Assembly (NCBI GenBank): GCA_963576475.1
Contig: OY754969.1
Location: 25,192,318-25,256,317, forward strand
DNA length: 64,000 nt
Direction: 5' to 3'
From: Molanna angustata
Taxonomy: Eukaryota; Arthropoda; Insecta; Trichoptera; Molannidae
Notes under the pieces: model-generated
The model's database searches: none
What the model saw: the letters and a program-made list of their open reading frames with translations, nothing else
What the model was told of the DNA's origin: nothing
Program-made: the position numbers and the translations under genes
Shown: positions 1 through 11,745 of the stretch, piece after piece
How the letters are laid out: each line of letters begins with the position of its first letter
Position numbering within the stretch: the stretch's first letter is position 1

Positions 1-1097
1 TTTTATAATTATTATCAAAAAACACCGATGACAATTTAAGTTTTTAAACTTAGAAAATTATTCTTTCTCGATCTCAATTTTGTCTTCATCATTATTCGTA
101 TTAAGTGCAGGACATTTTAGTAGAAATAAAAAGTCTTTTATACGTATTATTTTTGTTCATTTCGGTAAGATATTTTGACAAGCATTTTTGTTTGTACGAC
201 CAGAGGACGCTGTCATTATCCTCGACGCTTTTCGTTGACGTCACACGCCCCATTTGATGATTACCAAAAGTGTGTTTTTATCGTCATTTTGTTGTGAATT
301 ATTTGAAGTAGGTCAAAAAGCTGCCGTCTGGTCTTTTTACCCTCGTTACGAAAGATACCTACTATTACTTGACTTCGTTACACACACAGCGTTGCCAAAA
401 AACCAAAATTGAATTACGGAATACTCGGTCTCATTAACCCGGACATATACGTGCTCTCTTTTCGTCCACACTGCGGGCAATATCTTCGTCTCTTTCGCTT
501 GTTGTTAAATGCTTCGGGATAATCTGTCTCGAATGGAAGGATTAATGTTAATTACTTTGAAAAAGAAGAAGAAAAGTTATTCGTTAACTGGAGCGATTTA
601 TCGACATGTACTTAATTGGCCACCAAGATATTTCCACACAGAACCAACCCTTTCACAGAAGAGAACTTTACATTTATGCTAACGATAAATAATTAAGCAA
701 CGCTACATAGGGAGTATGTATTTGTAAACTTTTTAACACTTTTAATCAAAACATGATAAATAAATATTTTAATCACGTAAAAAGTGTGTATAATTTTTTC
801 AAAAAATAATCAAATAGGTATTTCATTTACAAATTAAACAAACACATTTTTCAAAGAACTCAGGAGGGATTCACTATTGGATTTTTATTTTGATATGGTA
901 ATATGGCCAAATATTACTTAATTATTTAATTTGGAGAAATAATGTTTTGACAAAACACCAAATTTTTCAACAGAATTTTGAAAAGTATCTTTGTTATATT
1001 CATAAGCTAATTTGAGTACAGACAGATTTGAATCACAGAAAACGTTGGTTTATTATAATTTTAACGTAATCCTGCTTAAAATACAATGTTTTTTGAA
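1..1097. other. AT-rich non-coding flank
   Basis: No gene is recognised here. Bases 170-660 are less AT-rich than the surroundings and contain a perfect CRE-type palindrome TGACGTCA at 236-243, so a distant regulatory or 5' UTR role cannot be excluded. No start codon with a convincing coding run follows. Confidence 0.4.
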
Positions 1098-2024
1098 AAA
1101 TATAGATAAGATCTTATTAACAATACAATACAAGTCCACTTTTGTATTGTATATCACGTTGATCAACATATTTTGTTGTCAATACATTACGTTATTAAAA
1201 AAATATAGATAAGATCTTATTAACAATACAATACAAGTCCACTTTTGTATTGTATATCACGTTGATCAACATATTTTGTTGTCAATACATTACGTTATTA
1301 AAAAAATATAGATAAGATCTTATTAACAATACAATACAAGTCCACTTTTGTATTGTATATCACGTTGATCAACATATTTTGTTGTCAATACATTACGTTA
1401 TTAAAAAAATATAGATAAGATCTTATTAACAATACAATACAAGTCCACTTTTGTATTGTATATCACGTTGATCAACATATTTTGTTGTCAATACATTACG
1501 TTATTAAAAAAATATAGATAAGATCTTATTAACAATACAATACAAGTCCACTTTTGTATTGTATATCACGTTGATCAACATATTTTGTTGTCAATACATT
1601 ACGTTATTAAAAAAATATAGATAAGATCTTATTAACAATACAATACAAGTCCACTTTTGTATTGTATATCACGTTGATCAACATATTTTGTTGTCAATAC
1701 ATTACGTTATTAAAAAAATATAGATAAGATCTTATTAACAATACAATACAAGTCCACTTTTGTATTGTATATCACGTTGATCAACATATTTTGTTGTCAA
1801 TACATTACGTTATTAAAAAAATATAGATAAGATCTTATTAACAATACAATACAAGTCCACTTTTGTATTGTATATCACGTTGATCAACATATTTTGTTGT
1901 CAATACATTACGTTATTAAAAAAATATAGATAAGATCTTATTAACAATACAATACAAGTCCACTTTTGTATTGTATATCACGTTGATCAACATATTTTGT
2001 TGTCAATACATTACGTTATTAAAA
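1098..2024. repeat. 103-bp tandem satellite, about nine copies
   Basis: A 103-bp unit repeats head to tail. The landmark TATAGATAAG recurs at 1101, 1204, 1307, 1410, 1513, 1616, 1719, 1822 and 1925. I see no substitutions between copies by eye. Each unit contains a hairpin with 11-bp arms (ATACAATACAA and TTGTATTGTAT, 8-nt loop) plus AGATCT and TGATCA sites. The period is not a multiple of three, so it is not a coding repeat. The lack of divergence suggests recent amplification or gene conversion. Confidence 0.95.
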
Positions 2025-2035
2025 AAAAGAAGAAA

Positions 2036-2176
2036 GCCATTGCTTCATCAAATAATATTGGTAGGAAGGATGTCGAACAAATAGCTGCACTCTTGGAGAT
2101 TGTTTATGGAACAAACCCTGTTTCAGTCAAACGTCACATCGGTGGCGTGTTTCATATTTATCCTCGAATTGGGTGA
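2036..2176 (+). pseudogene. short unrecognised coding-like tail next to the satellite
   Basis: Directly after the satellite, one frame reads 46 codons of balanced, protein-like composition (AIASSNNIGRKDVEQIAALL and onwards, ending PRIG) before a TGA at 2174-2176. The frame stays open upstream into the last satellite copy, but there is no convincing start codon or splice acceptor (the preceding bases are a run of A). I do not recognise a family. It may be the decayed end of a transposon gene or a chance ORF. Confidence 0.2.
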
Positions 2177-5100
2177 GCGGCCACTTCACATCGAATAAAA
2201 AAAATAAAAATGGCGCCGTTCAAAAGGTCGAAATTTTTAATGCAAAAGGCATCAAAATTTAAATATAAATCGTAAGGGGAGTAAGTTTGTACACAATATC
2301 GTAGATATTTTGTTATTTTTGATACTAGATTGGCATGAATAGAGTCTAATTATGTCTAAACTTTAACAGGAAACATTATATTCCCTCCTTTTTATTCGTC
2401 TCACTATCCCATTTTTTTTCTTTAAAGAGTTAAAATAAGACATAACTATGATTATTATTCTTGATCTAAAAAGGCTACGAACCGTTGTGTCATTGGAAAA
2501 ATTTGTACTACTACGATACATTTTTCGTTTGTTACAATATGGCCATCACATGTATTTTTTTTTCAAATGATATTTCACAAGATGGGAACTCGCTTCGATC
2601 AGAAGGAACGTCTACTTATGTATTGGGAAATCCTCAATATGCGAAAATCTAGTTCTTACAACGTTTGCAAACCAAATTTTGAATTTGCTACATGTGACTT
2701 TTGAAACTAGAAATTTCTTCAATTTTTATGGGATATCATCATCTCCTTAAACTGTAAAATTTGATAACTGCTTAGTTAAAGTGTTCTTTTGTAACTGACA
2801 TAAGAATTATTATGTCCTTAAAAGAAATCAATTTTATTTGCTGCGTTATCATGCAATTGTAACTTCGAGTAATAATTCATATAAATTATAGATCTTACTA
2901 ACTTAGTTCAGTACTAACTATCATGCTTTTATTAAACTAATGTGTTGTCAAGATTGTGTAGCATTTTGAAGCTCCTCAATTGTGTTTTCTGTTAAATTCT
3001 ACGTTCTTGAATATTTGAAGTAAGTAGCCCACGAGGCCTGATTTGTATTAAACTGGAGTTTAATAAATGTATTAATTTCGTCCATTGTATTTTGCGTTAA
3101 TGTAAGAAATCTGAACTTATGTAACATTTAAACTAAGATGACGGTATCCAAGTTCACAACGGGAAATAGATTTTTATGTTAAATTTTATTGTATTTTACT
3201 CATGCAATCCTTTCTCACAATACAGAATTATCTCAGTATTCTCTACGAAAAAAAAAATAATAAATTATCAAATTCTAAGATTTATTTCATTTTTGTTAAT
3301 TTTTTTGTTTTTAAGTTGTATACCTACTATTGTATAATTACACGCCTTAAGGTTCTCAAATCTTTATTAAAACTATGTTGTCTCCTTGTCTATCACTAAG
3401 ATATTTAATTTGATTTAGTGGAGCAGTTCTCTACAAGAGACAAAGGAATTTTTGTTGTTTTTATAGCTCATCAAAAGTAATTTGCATTTTCCATAAGTAT
3501 AAGACGATAACCTTGGGTATATTTTGCGCATAAATGGTCATGACTTTTTTGATAACAACCTCCCGATATTTATCGTGCTAACAAAAAGTTTTACAAGGTA
3601 TATAATGAATGATAGGTAGGTATATACCTAAATTCACCACCGTAGTTACCTGTTAATCGGACAACTTATTAATGATGGCGAAAATGGCAAATATAAATTT
3701 ATGTGAACTTCCATTTTGGTCATTAATTTTCCGCTAATCTTTCCTGTATTAGAATAACGAGCTATAAAATATTGCTACTATCGAGTTAAATATCTATACT
3801 TGCCTATCTACAATATAGCAGCATGTGCTGCCTATTATGTTGTAAAGAATTTATGCGCATTAATTACAGACAGAATCGTCTGAAACACAATATCCAAATA
3901 ATTTATGTTTTAAATTTGAAAACCAAATGCGACAATTCAAATGCGCGGAATGGGAATAATTCCGTGTATAATGTAGGTTAAAAAACGAGGTATTACTTCG
4001 CATTTACGTCCTTTTTATTTATTATTATCATTACTTGGCTCCTGTAGCTTCAACTGTTTTACACAACAGTTTTTATCATATTCAAGTAGTAATTAAATAG
4101 AAGTCATCTAATATTCCATGTGTGTATTGTATTTAAAATTGTAGAAAATGTGGAATGATGATAACGGAATCAAATAATTTATAGGGAAGCTTTTTGCATG
4201 AGAATTGGATAGATGATGGAAGGCTTTTTACATAAGGAAAAGATGATAATATTATAATATAATTTGATGTTTATTTGCCTGATAAATGTAGTGAAAACAT
4301 ATTTTTTTAGTCTGAGTGATGTTATGTAAGTAGGCAATGTTATAAAGAAGAATATTTATTGAGGAGTCAGTATTTTGTTTGAGATCAGAAAAAATTAAAT
4401 TCGCAGCATGTGATGATATGGCGATATTTGGATGCATCTGCAGAAATCGAAAGATTATTTTATAGGAAGCATCATTCAATTACAAATGTCTATGAAACAA
4501 GGGTAAACACAGGGCTAAAAGAGCGTGAAAAAAATATTAGATTAATACTCAGAGGATGATGATGTAACAAGAGAGAAAATCGTTAGGTGAAGAAAAGAAA
4601 ATCGTTAGGTGAAGTAGATATTGAAGGAAGGATTGATATGGTCATTTTCAAAATAATAGACACCATCAGAATCTCTACGGGACATGCTTAGGGGAAGACC
4701 TTCTAAGAATAATAAATTAAATTCTCTCAAAACAAAATCAATTGATTTTTAATTTTTTATTTAAAAAAAACGAATAAATGTATAAAAGGCCTAAAAAGTA
4801 GATTATTTTACTTTAAACGGAAGAGAAAATGAAAATCTATATGAGTAAATGTTTTACTCTTTTTATCACATTTAGTGATAAACAATATTTATATACATTA
4901 TTTGTTCATGTTTCATACATCAAAAGGTAATAATAAGTGTGCATATTTATGTACATCCCGTATGCCCAAGGTCGTAGATGTTAACGAGGACCGTAAAGTA
5001 AGAGTAGGTACATAACTCTCAAGTAGGACAGACCATATAGATCTATTACGATATATAAGAAAAATCCTACAACATAAAAATAACTATGTCATAAAAAGTT

Positions 5101-5190
5101 GGACAATCGCTGATTGATTTAATTTCTACATAAACAGATAGCTGAATTTGAATTTTCACAATATGATAAGTCACAGGGAAAACATTAAAA
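2177..5190. other. AT-rich non-coding DNA
   Basis: No gene or recognisable element is supported. ORFs at 3202-3399 (+) and 4252-4479 (-) have the biased composition expected of AT-rich noise and match nothing I know. Confidence 0.4.
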
Positions 5191-5194
5191 ATAA

Positions 5195-5700
5195 TGTGTT
5201 TTATTCCTCACTACCCCAAGGGAATAAAGTGGGGAGATCAGATTATCAACTAGTATCATGCTGAGATTGTATAGGTACTGAAAGTTTCTTCACAATGTGC
5301 CATGTACGGCGTGTTTATTCTACTTTATCGAAAAGACTAAAGTACTCATTTGATTCTTCTCAAATTTTGCAAATTTGTATATTTAATAATCGCTTAGACC
5401 CCATTAGATTTTGAAGGATATCTGATCAGTGCTTCTCAATTTTTTTAACAGTCGGATATTTCAATGTGATGAAAATTTGATAGTTTTATTTTCAAATTTA
5501 TTAAAAGGCACATCACTTTTATAAAATAGCATCGAAAATATCAAGATTTTATTATAAAAATTTAAATAAAAAATAATTAAACAAACTCATTTCATGAAAA
5601 TGCTAAAAGTTTTCTATACAAAATTTGAATATTTTTTGGATTGACTTGGTAGTTAGGGGTGTAGAGTTGGCCACAACCCACTCGTTTTAAACTTTTATGT
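5195..5700 (+). repeat. dispersed repeat family X, copy 1
   Basis: About 500 bp that runs from 'CTCACTACCCCAAGGGAATA' to 'GGCCACAACCCACTCGTTTT' and recurs in the same orientation at about 40072-40558. The two copies keep the same order of blocks: GTGGGGAG, CATGCTGAGATTGTAT, GTACGGCGTGTT, AGATTTTGAAGGATATCTGA, AAAAGGCACATCACTTT. Partial copies lie at 14235-14350 and 33965-34030. No coding capacity, so probably a non-autonomous transposable element. Confidence 0.75.
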
Positions 5701-5795
5701 GGTTTTATAAGTAAACATAATTTTTAATGAAAATGTACGATAAAAATTATTTAACACAGCAAACTTCGACTATTAACATTTCATCCGTACAAATG

Positions 5796-6808
5796 TAAGG
5801 TAAAGTGGCCAAATACCGTCCCCTTTTTGTTTTTCAAAAATTTAATAGCAAATTTGACAAAAAAATAATTCGCAAATTAAACCCATTTTTAAGTAGGTAA
5901 TTTAGTTTATTATAATAAAAAAAATAAAACACATTGAAAATAGAAGTGACAATGATGCAAACACGGAAATGGTGAATGGGTTCGATTTTGACAATTTCAG
6001 TTTTCGTTTCTAAATTCCGTCCCCTTAGGTTTTTTTTTATATATAAGAAATCAAGCAGTTATAACATCAGAAATAAAACAATTAATTATTTAAACAAAAT
6101 TTGCAAATAAATACGGCAGAATAAACACCTACACAAACGGTAGATTACAGTTTTTTTTGTTTCCTATTTCTTTCTTTTTTACCAGTTCTACTGCTTTCAT
6201 AATCATCTTCTGTTCCCACGATTTCTTTGGCATCTAACAAAGAAGATGTATATAACGGTATTTCGGACATAAACGACTAAATTAAACGACTAATTTTCGG
6301 ACTAAATTAAAAAAAAAAACAATATTTAAAAATACATGTATATAAATAGAAATTAACATTTTTACTTTCGACAGCAACATGCGCCACTTACCGTCCCCTA
6401 GAGGATATTAGGAATACATCAGGGGACGGTATTTGGGCAAACAATCATTTTAAACTGGACAAATATTACTCACTAAAACGAGATATCTTATCAGAAAATT
6501 GTTTAATCCATTGAAATCTTGGACAAAACTTTTCAAAAACAAAAAATAATTGTAGTTCTGATTCCATTGGATAGTGTAGTAAATAGCTGGTGACTTGGTA
6601 TGAAAAAAAAACTCACCTCTATCAAATATTTTCTATTTTATTTAGAGAGTCAACTCTGCGTGTGACCACTTGATTGAATACCGCAAATGAACTTAGACCA
6701 CGTATACATATTAATGTCGATAATCGCTAGATGTTTATATTCGCACTTTTCAAGATAGACTGGGGGACGGAATTAGGATAGGGGACGGTATATGGCTACT
6801 TTACCTTA
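5796..6808. mobile_element. foldback/mariner-like non-autonomous element with GGGGACGG boxes
   Basis: The left end reads TAAGGTAAAGTGGCCAAATA followed by CCGTCCCC. The right end is its imperfect inverse (GGGGACGG, then TATATGGCTACTTTACCTTA). TA at both edges fits a TA target duplication of the Tc1/mariner/pogo type. The CCGTCCCC box also occurs internally near 6018 and 6389, and inverted near 6423 and 6764. An inner palindrome (TACCGTCCCCT ... AGGGGACGGTA) lies at about 6389-6431. No transposase ORF is visible. Confidence 0.75.
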
Positions 6809-7341
6809 TGTGTATCAATAAGTATATGGTAAGTATCAGTTACAATCCATGCACTGTTTACTTAATTCCAACTGAACCCTTATTATCCTTATTTGAAAAT
6901 CTTTAGATATTTTACAAGCATTGAAGTAACGGTAGGTAGGTTCTTTTATAATGTCTAAGTAGAGACGATCGCGACGTGGGATTATAATTTTTATTTGTTC
7001 AACATTTACAAAGTATTTTTCGTTACATAATAGGCTGGTAAATACGTTCTATTTTCAGATTTCTTGTGATTTCTGATATTATTCAAATTTTAAAATAACG
7101 ACTCAACGATGAAATAAATTCATCAAGCTGACATGGCAAATAGAAATATATTTGTGTACGATAAAATGAGTTTGTATTTCTTATGCGGTTTGTTTACAAT
7201 TTTTATTGATTAATTTGAAACCAAAAATACATACAAATAGAAATGTCACAAATGATACTTTCCTTATCACATAAATGTTAAATCGGATCCTGCAGCGCTA
7301 CTCATAGTGATCGTAAGAAGTTATAACCCAGTATTGATTTT

Positions 7342-8333
7342 AACTAGTTGCATGTAACACATGAGATCCAACTGTCGATAGCGATAGTATGTATAGTTGA
7401 AGAATAAGTACCAAACTATAAACCCATTTTATTTAATAATTATTTAATATAATAAGATATTTGGTTTTCTATACAACACGTGTACCTAGGTATGTATGTC
7501 AAGATAGGATAGTATGGAGGTCAGTCCTTTGATCCTACCCAGAATATGAAAACAGCATGATGGTGTGTATGTATGTTTGGAGATTAGTATCAAACTATTA
7601 AGTCTTCTTAGATATTGTGTGTAGGCGACTGCCATACAAATTGTATGATGCAATGTCGTCACTAAATTCAATTTTTATAAAAATTGATAAAAAAAAATTG
7701 AGATGTGCTAATAGAATGTTGATATTTTTTATAGAAAATTAAATTATCTAGTCGGGGTGTTTCAGCTTATTTCGATATTTTTAAAAATTCTGGAAATATA
7801 GGCAGTTAAACACATAAATTTATCATAAAATAAATACTTTTCTTAAAAAAAAAAATGTTTGAGATACCATGGAATTTAAAAAAAAAAATAATTTGAGATT
7901 TTGTATTTGTCTATGTTTATACCAATTTTAAGCGTTCTAGCTTTTATGGTTTCTGAGATATATGGATAAATAAACCAAAATTTCAAAAGTTGATAACCCC
8001 TGACTGAAACAAAAATTCACAATTCTGAGTATAAAAGTTTTGTAGGCCTTTAACTTTTTATGTATTCTAAAATTTCGGGCTCTGTAAATTGAGCGCATCA
8101 AAAGTTATAAGGGGGGGGGGGGGGGGACAGACACACAGACACACAAAACTCACATAAAATGTTCTACTCCGAATTCTGAGTAAATCCATGTATGCTGCGA
8201 GGCCTCTAGTTGGTGTTATTAGCATGCAAAAAGTCCACTACGCCATACAAAATGTTCCTTCGTACACTCATCTTGGCTTAATAATGTCGATTCATTCAGA
8301 GAATTGAATTCTCATGAACGAATCGACAGTTGG
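7342..8333 (-). mobile_element. dispersed ~0.9-kb element family Y, near full-length, inverted
   Basis: This shares long blocks with 18908-19747 and 29288-30230 on the other strand. One end carries GTTGCATGTAACACATGAGA; the other carries a hairpin around TCGATTCATTCAGAGAATTG. It contains a run of about 17 G at 8110-8126, followed by ACAGACACACAGACACAC. No coding sequence. The 61-codon ORF at 7486-7671 is part of the repeat. Confidence 0.8.
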
Positions 8334-8354
8334 ATTACATTAAATATTTGAAAT

Positions 8355-8465
8355 TACCAATCTAGTGGTCGCGAGTTCGAATCCTGCCTCGACCGATTAC
8401 GTTCACCAATAGCACAAACATTAATGCTTAGTTTGGGGAATGTATTAGGATGTACATATAATATA
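8355..8465 (+). mobile_element. SINE-B (tRNA-Thr-like) fragment, 5' truncated
   Basis: It begins inside the anticodon arm and keeps the B box (GGTCGCGAGTTCGAATCCTG) and the tail block CGACCGATTACGTTCACC, followed by the family's AGCACAAACATTAATGCTTA. It matches the full copies at 26334 and 41769. Confidence 0.8.
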
Positions 8466-9590
8466 CCTATACTTATTAAGTTTGATTGGGGGGGGGGGTG
8501 TCCAAAACGTTACTATAACCCCTGGTCAAAGTACAAAAATCTTTGATAAAAGTGATCAATAAAAAACCCTATTGATATCCTTCAGATCAACTTTTCTCTA
8601 AATTTCAAGTATTGGACATAAGACAAATATATCTTAAAAAATTTCAACTTTAAATCGGAAAGACAGACTCTAGGAAAACAGGTACACTAAACTAGAACCA
8701 ACATTAGTAAACTAATACGGGTACCTAGAATCAGTACAACCATCAATGGACATAGACATTATACTTTCTTGGCACCTAAAATATATAACAAATCTTCATT
8801 AAAGATACCTACCTAAAATTAAAAAAAAAACTTCTGCAGCTATACTCAAAAATACATTGATTTCACACCGGCTTCTTACTAAAAAACGTAAAGACTGCGA
8901 TAATTTTGAATCCTTCGTACCTACATAGAATAATAATAAAACTATAGAATACTCATTCCCATACAATACCTCGCTGAAAAAGTGAAGCCGTTTTATTGGC
9001 CGGCTCGTGTCAATATACATATGTATGACTCTGCTGGTAGACATTATTCGTATAGTACTACTCGTTATGACTGCGTAAATAATTTTACAAGCAGTTAAAA
9101 AAAACCTATTTGGAGAACGTATTACGCAGACGGCCAAATTATTACTGAATGCTCGTAGCAAAATGTTGACCAAATTAGTCAGCATAAAGCAGTCGCGTTT
9201 ACTGCAGGCTAAAGAGTATTATATACTTTTATTATTCCATGCCTTCGTATTACAATAGTTAACTAATTAAATATAAAACTATTTTTATCATAAACTACAT
9301 CAAACACATTATCCTTAAAAAAGTAGTCAAAATCTATTTATAATTACATAATAATGTACACTCTAGCACATGCCCATGGGCTAGTAGAGCGAATACATAC
9401 ATGTGACTCCAATGACTCTGTTTAGAATTTTATTGGTTTTTATATTATGTATTCTTTTAATTGTTGTTACTCGTAACCGATGTTCTTGTAATTAAATGGA
9501 TTATAAAAATAAATAAATAAATTCTTTAAAAAAAATATGGTCTTGAATCGAAATTTTAATATATATACACTTTATTTAGGTAAGTGTGAT
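8466..9590. other. non-coding AT-rich stretch
   Basis: The minus-strand ORF at 8799-9185 (128 codons) has no recognisable domain and no neighbouring gene signals. I treat it as chance or as decayed repeat sequence. A G run lies at 8489-8498. Confidence 0.35.
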
Positions 9591-9703
9591 CTTTGTGTGC
9601 TTCGGTGTCGAATGGTTATTTGATAAATTAATGAATATTCAGTAAAAAGTGTGTTCTTACAAATTTTACACATAAAACCAAGAAAAAATAAGAATATTCA
9701 AAT

Positions 9704-10018
9704 ATGAACACCAACCACTTAGTGTTTCAAAAGGACTACATAATATTCTTGGCTATGAAGTGGGAGAACAAGAATCACAAAGTACCTACTCTCAGGTACA
9801 CTAGATGGGTGACTTGCATTTGTGCAGTGACAATATTATTGTTTCTGAATTGGTACCCGATTGTGTTTACTAGCAACATGTATGTATATGTGTATTCTTG
9901 ATAAGATCAAGGTGAATAATGTCGCACTAATTATCCTAAATCCCCAACCTCGAAACGGGCATAGTCCGGGTGAGGTTGGGGATCATGTGATAATGGTTTA
10001 TATTAAATGTCAAGAATA
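9704..10018 (+). pseudogene. possible remnant of a type II membrane protein (glycosyltransferase-like?)
   Basis: From 9704 a frame encodes a basic, polar N-terminus. An internal Met follows at 9755 (MKWENKNHKVPTLRYTRW), then a strongly hydrophobic stretch of about 20 residues (VTCICAVTILLFLNWYPIVF). That is the layout of a Golgi type II signal anchor. The frame then runs into stops at 9899-9904. In another frame, 9912-10016 reads NPQPRNGHSPGEVGDHVIMV before a stop, which resembles the PGE(M)G motif near the start of polypeptide GalNAc-transferase catalytic regions. The resemblance is from memory and weak. Only about 35 bp and a frame change separate the two parts, too short for a normal intron. 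A broken retrocopy or chance are both possible. It is not the missing spondin exon. Confidence 0.25.
9942..9981. repeat. GC-rich perfect hairpin
   Basis: CCCCAACCTC at 9942-9951 pairs perfectly with GAGGTTGGGG at 9972-9981 across a 20-nt loop. This is unusual in such AT-rich surroundings. Confidence 0.8.
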
Positions 10019-11690
10019 AATAAATATAATTAATTATAAAGTCCTATCCAATGAATTAAATGAGGAAATCCTCATTTTATTACGTTTGAAGATATACTCA
10101 TTCCATTTTTATGTCAGATTTTACGAATTCTGTCCAGTGGGTATTACGAATGTATAAGATATTAGAAAGGTACCTATCTGGTCGATCCAAATTGAAAATT
10201 ACTCCAAGGTTCATTACTTATTCACTGAATTGGTAAGTTATGTTAGTAGGTATGTACTTAAATTTTCTTGTCACATAATTTGAGTTGACGTGGGTATTAG
10301 ATAGGTACCTTCATCATTTTGTAAATATCTATCTTGATGCTCGTATTATTGAAAACATTCGTATCGTTAATTAATAATACCTATCTTCTTGCTATTGAAA
10401 CTTTGATCAAATAATACCTTTCTTCTTGTTTCTGAAACTTTGCTCTAAGTAATTAATTTCGTATTTGCAAAAACACTTTAGATTTGCCATTCAAACATCC
10501 AGCAATTGACTTTTGACAGCAATTGATCCAACGATTGGTAAGTAGCAACTATTATTGGTATTTTTATGATTTATTTTATAAATTGAAACCAAAATATGCG
10601 TTAAAAATTTACTTGCTTGCGTTATTTACTGTGTAATATTTTAATTGATGTGAAATTCAAAGTTTCTATTATTTAAATTAAAATGACAACAAAAACACCA
10701 TCAAATACTGATTGATTTTGGTTTGGATAATTGCAAAACATTTAATTTCATATTCAAATATCAAAATGCAAAACATTTAATTTCATATTTTCATAAAAAT
10801 ACAAGTAGGTATGAAAATCAACTATAATTCGTTATAGCCAAAAAGATAAGTCCATACCTATACATTATAAACTTACTTGCTATAAAATCTTGCGCATTTG
10901 GTGAAAGAATTATCTTGAGGCTGGATTTGAATACGGGTCTGTGTCTGATTCTTGAATATGTGGGTACCTACTGGGAATATGATTATAATTAAAACGAGAT
11001 CTAATAAATTAAAATAAATCAAATGATTGTTTAAAATTTTAGGAAGGAAGAAGTATAAGTATTCAACTAGCCCGGTTAGCACTGTTCGTGTTTTATTCAA
11101 CCTTTTTCTAGATATTACAATATCTAGTTGATAATAACTTTGTAGCAGACACCTATTCGCCGTTCTTGATCTATTTCACTATGTTTTGTTTAAAGCTGAC
11201 GTTAATTAAGAAAGTTTCGAGAGATCCATGCTCCATCGCGCGCATTGTTCTCTCAACTCTATCTTTCTCTTATTCGGTAGGTACCTGAAATGAAACGAAA
11301 TGTTTCATCAGAATACAATCTTGAAACAGAGTTGTAGCAATATTCTTCTATAAAATATCTTACGAAATACGACAAAGTGAACGTGACTTGATTAATTTGC
11401 ACCTTGTCACTCTGATGAAATATTTTTAATTCGATTGAAATGAACAAACAGCGCGTAGCCTTAATTCAAGATGTCGTCTCGTAAGATTAACACGTACTTG
11501 AATAATATCTTAACGTTGATAAGTTAGTACCTACTTACTTCTTTTACTAATTAAGTTTGCAAAAAAATAAACGCAATAACAGTTTCCGTACGAATTTCTA
11601 TTCGTTCCCGTATTCTATGTACTTATGAATATATTATTTTTCGCAAATTGAAATTTGGTACAAATATATTTGTGTTTTAACCACTGTGAA
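10019..11690. other. non-coding AT-rich stretch
   Basis: Contains scattered TAGGTACC-type runs and donor-like GTAAGT sites (for example near 10230 and 10540), without a coding exon in front of them. ORFs at 10873-11100 and 11259-11447 (both -) are unrecognised and probably chance. Confidence 0.35.
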
Positions 11691-11699
11691 TACTTGGTG

Positions 11700-11745
11700 T
11701 CTAACCAGGTTTCGGAGCTGGCCGCTCCCTCCTCAGGACAGACTT
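11700..11745 (-). ncRNA. hammerhead-ribozyme-like motif, copy 1
   Basis: On the minus strand, CTGAGGA is followed by the stem GGAGC-GGCCA-GCTCC and then GAAAC. This is the order of the hammerhead core (CUGANGA, stem II, GAAA). The same architecture occurs twice at 23.6-24.1 kb with a compensating base-pair change in the stem. Penelope-like retroelements are known to carry such ribozymes. No PLE coding sequence is seen here and cleavage is untested. Confidence 0.45.

Noticed and set aside
1098..2024. CRISPR-like regular repeats
   Set aside because: The whole 103-bp unit is repeated with no variable spacer, and the context is eukaryotic.
8799..9185. 128-codon minus ORF as a gene
   Set aside because: No domain, no similarity I recognise, and no splice or regulatory context.
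9704..9901. Missing first exon of F-spondin
   Set aside because: It has a signal-anchor layout, but no reeler start (Cys-x-x-x-P and KSPGD-type blocks), and no donor in the required phase 1.
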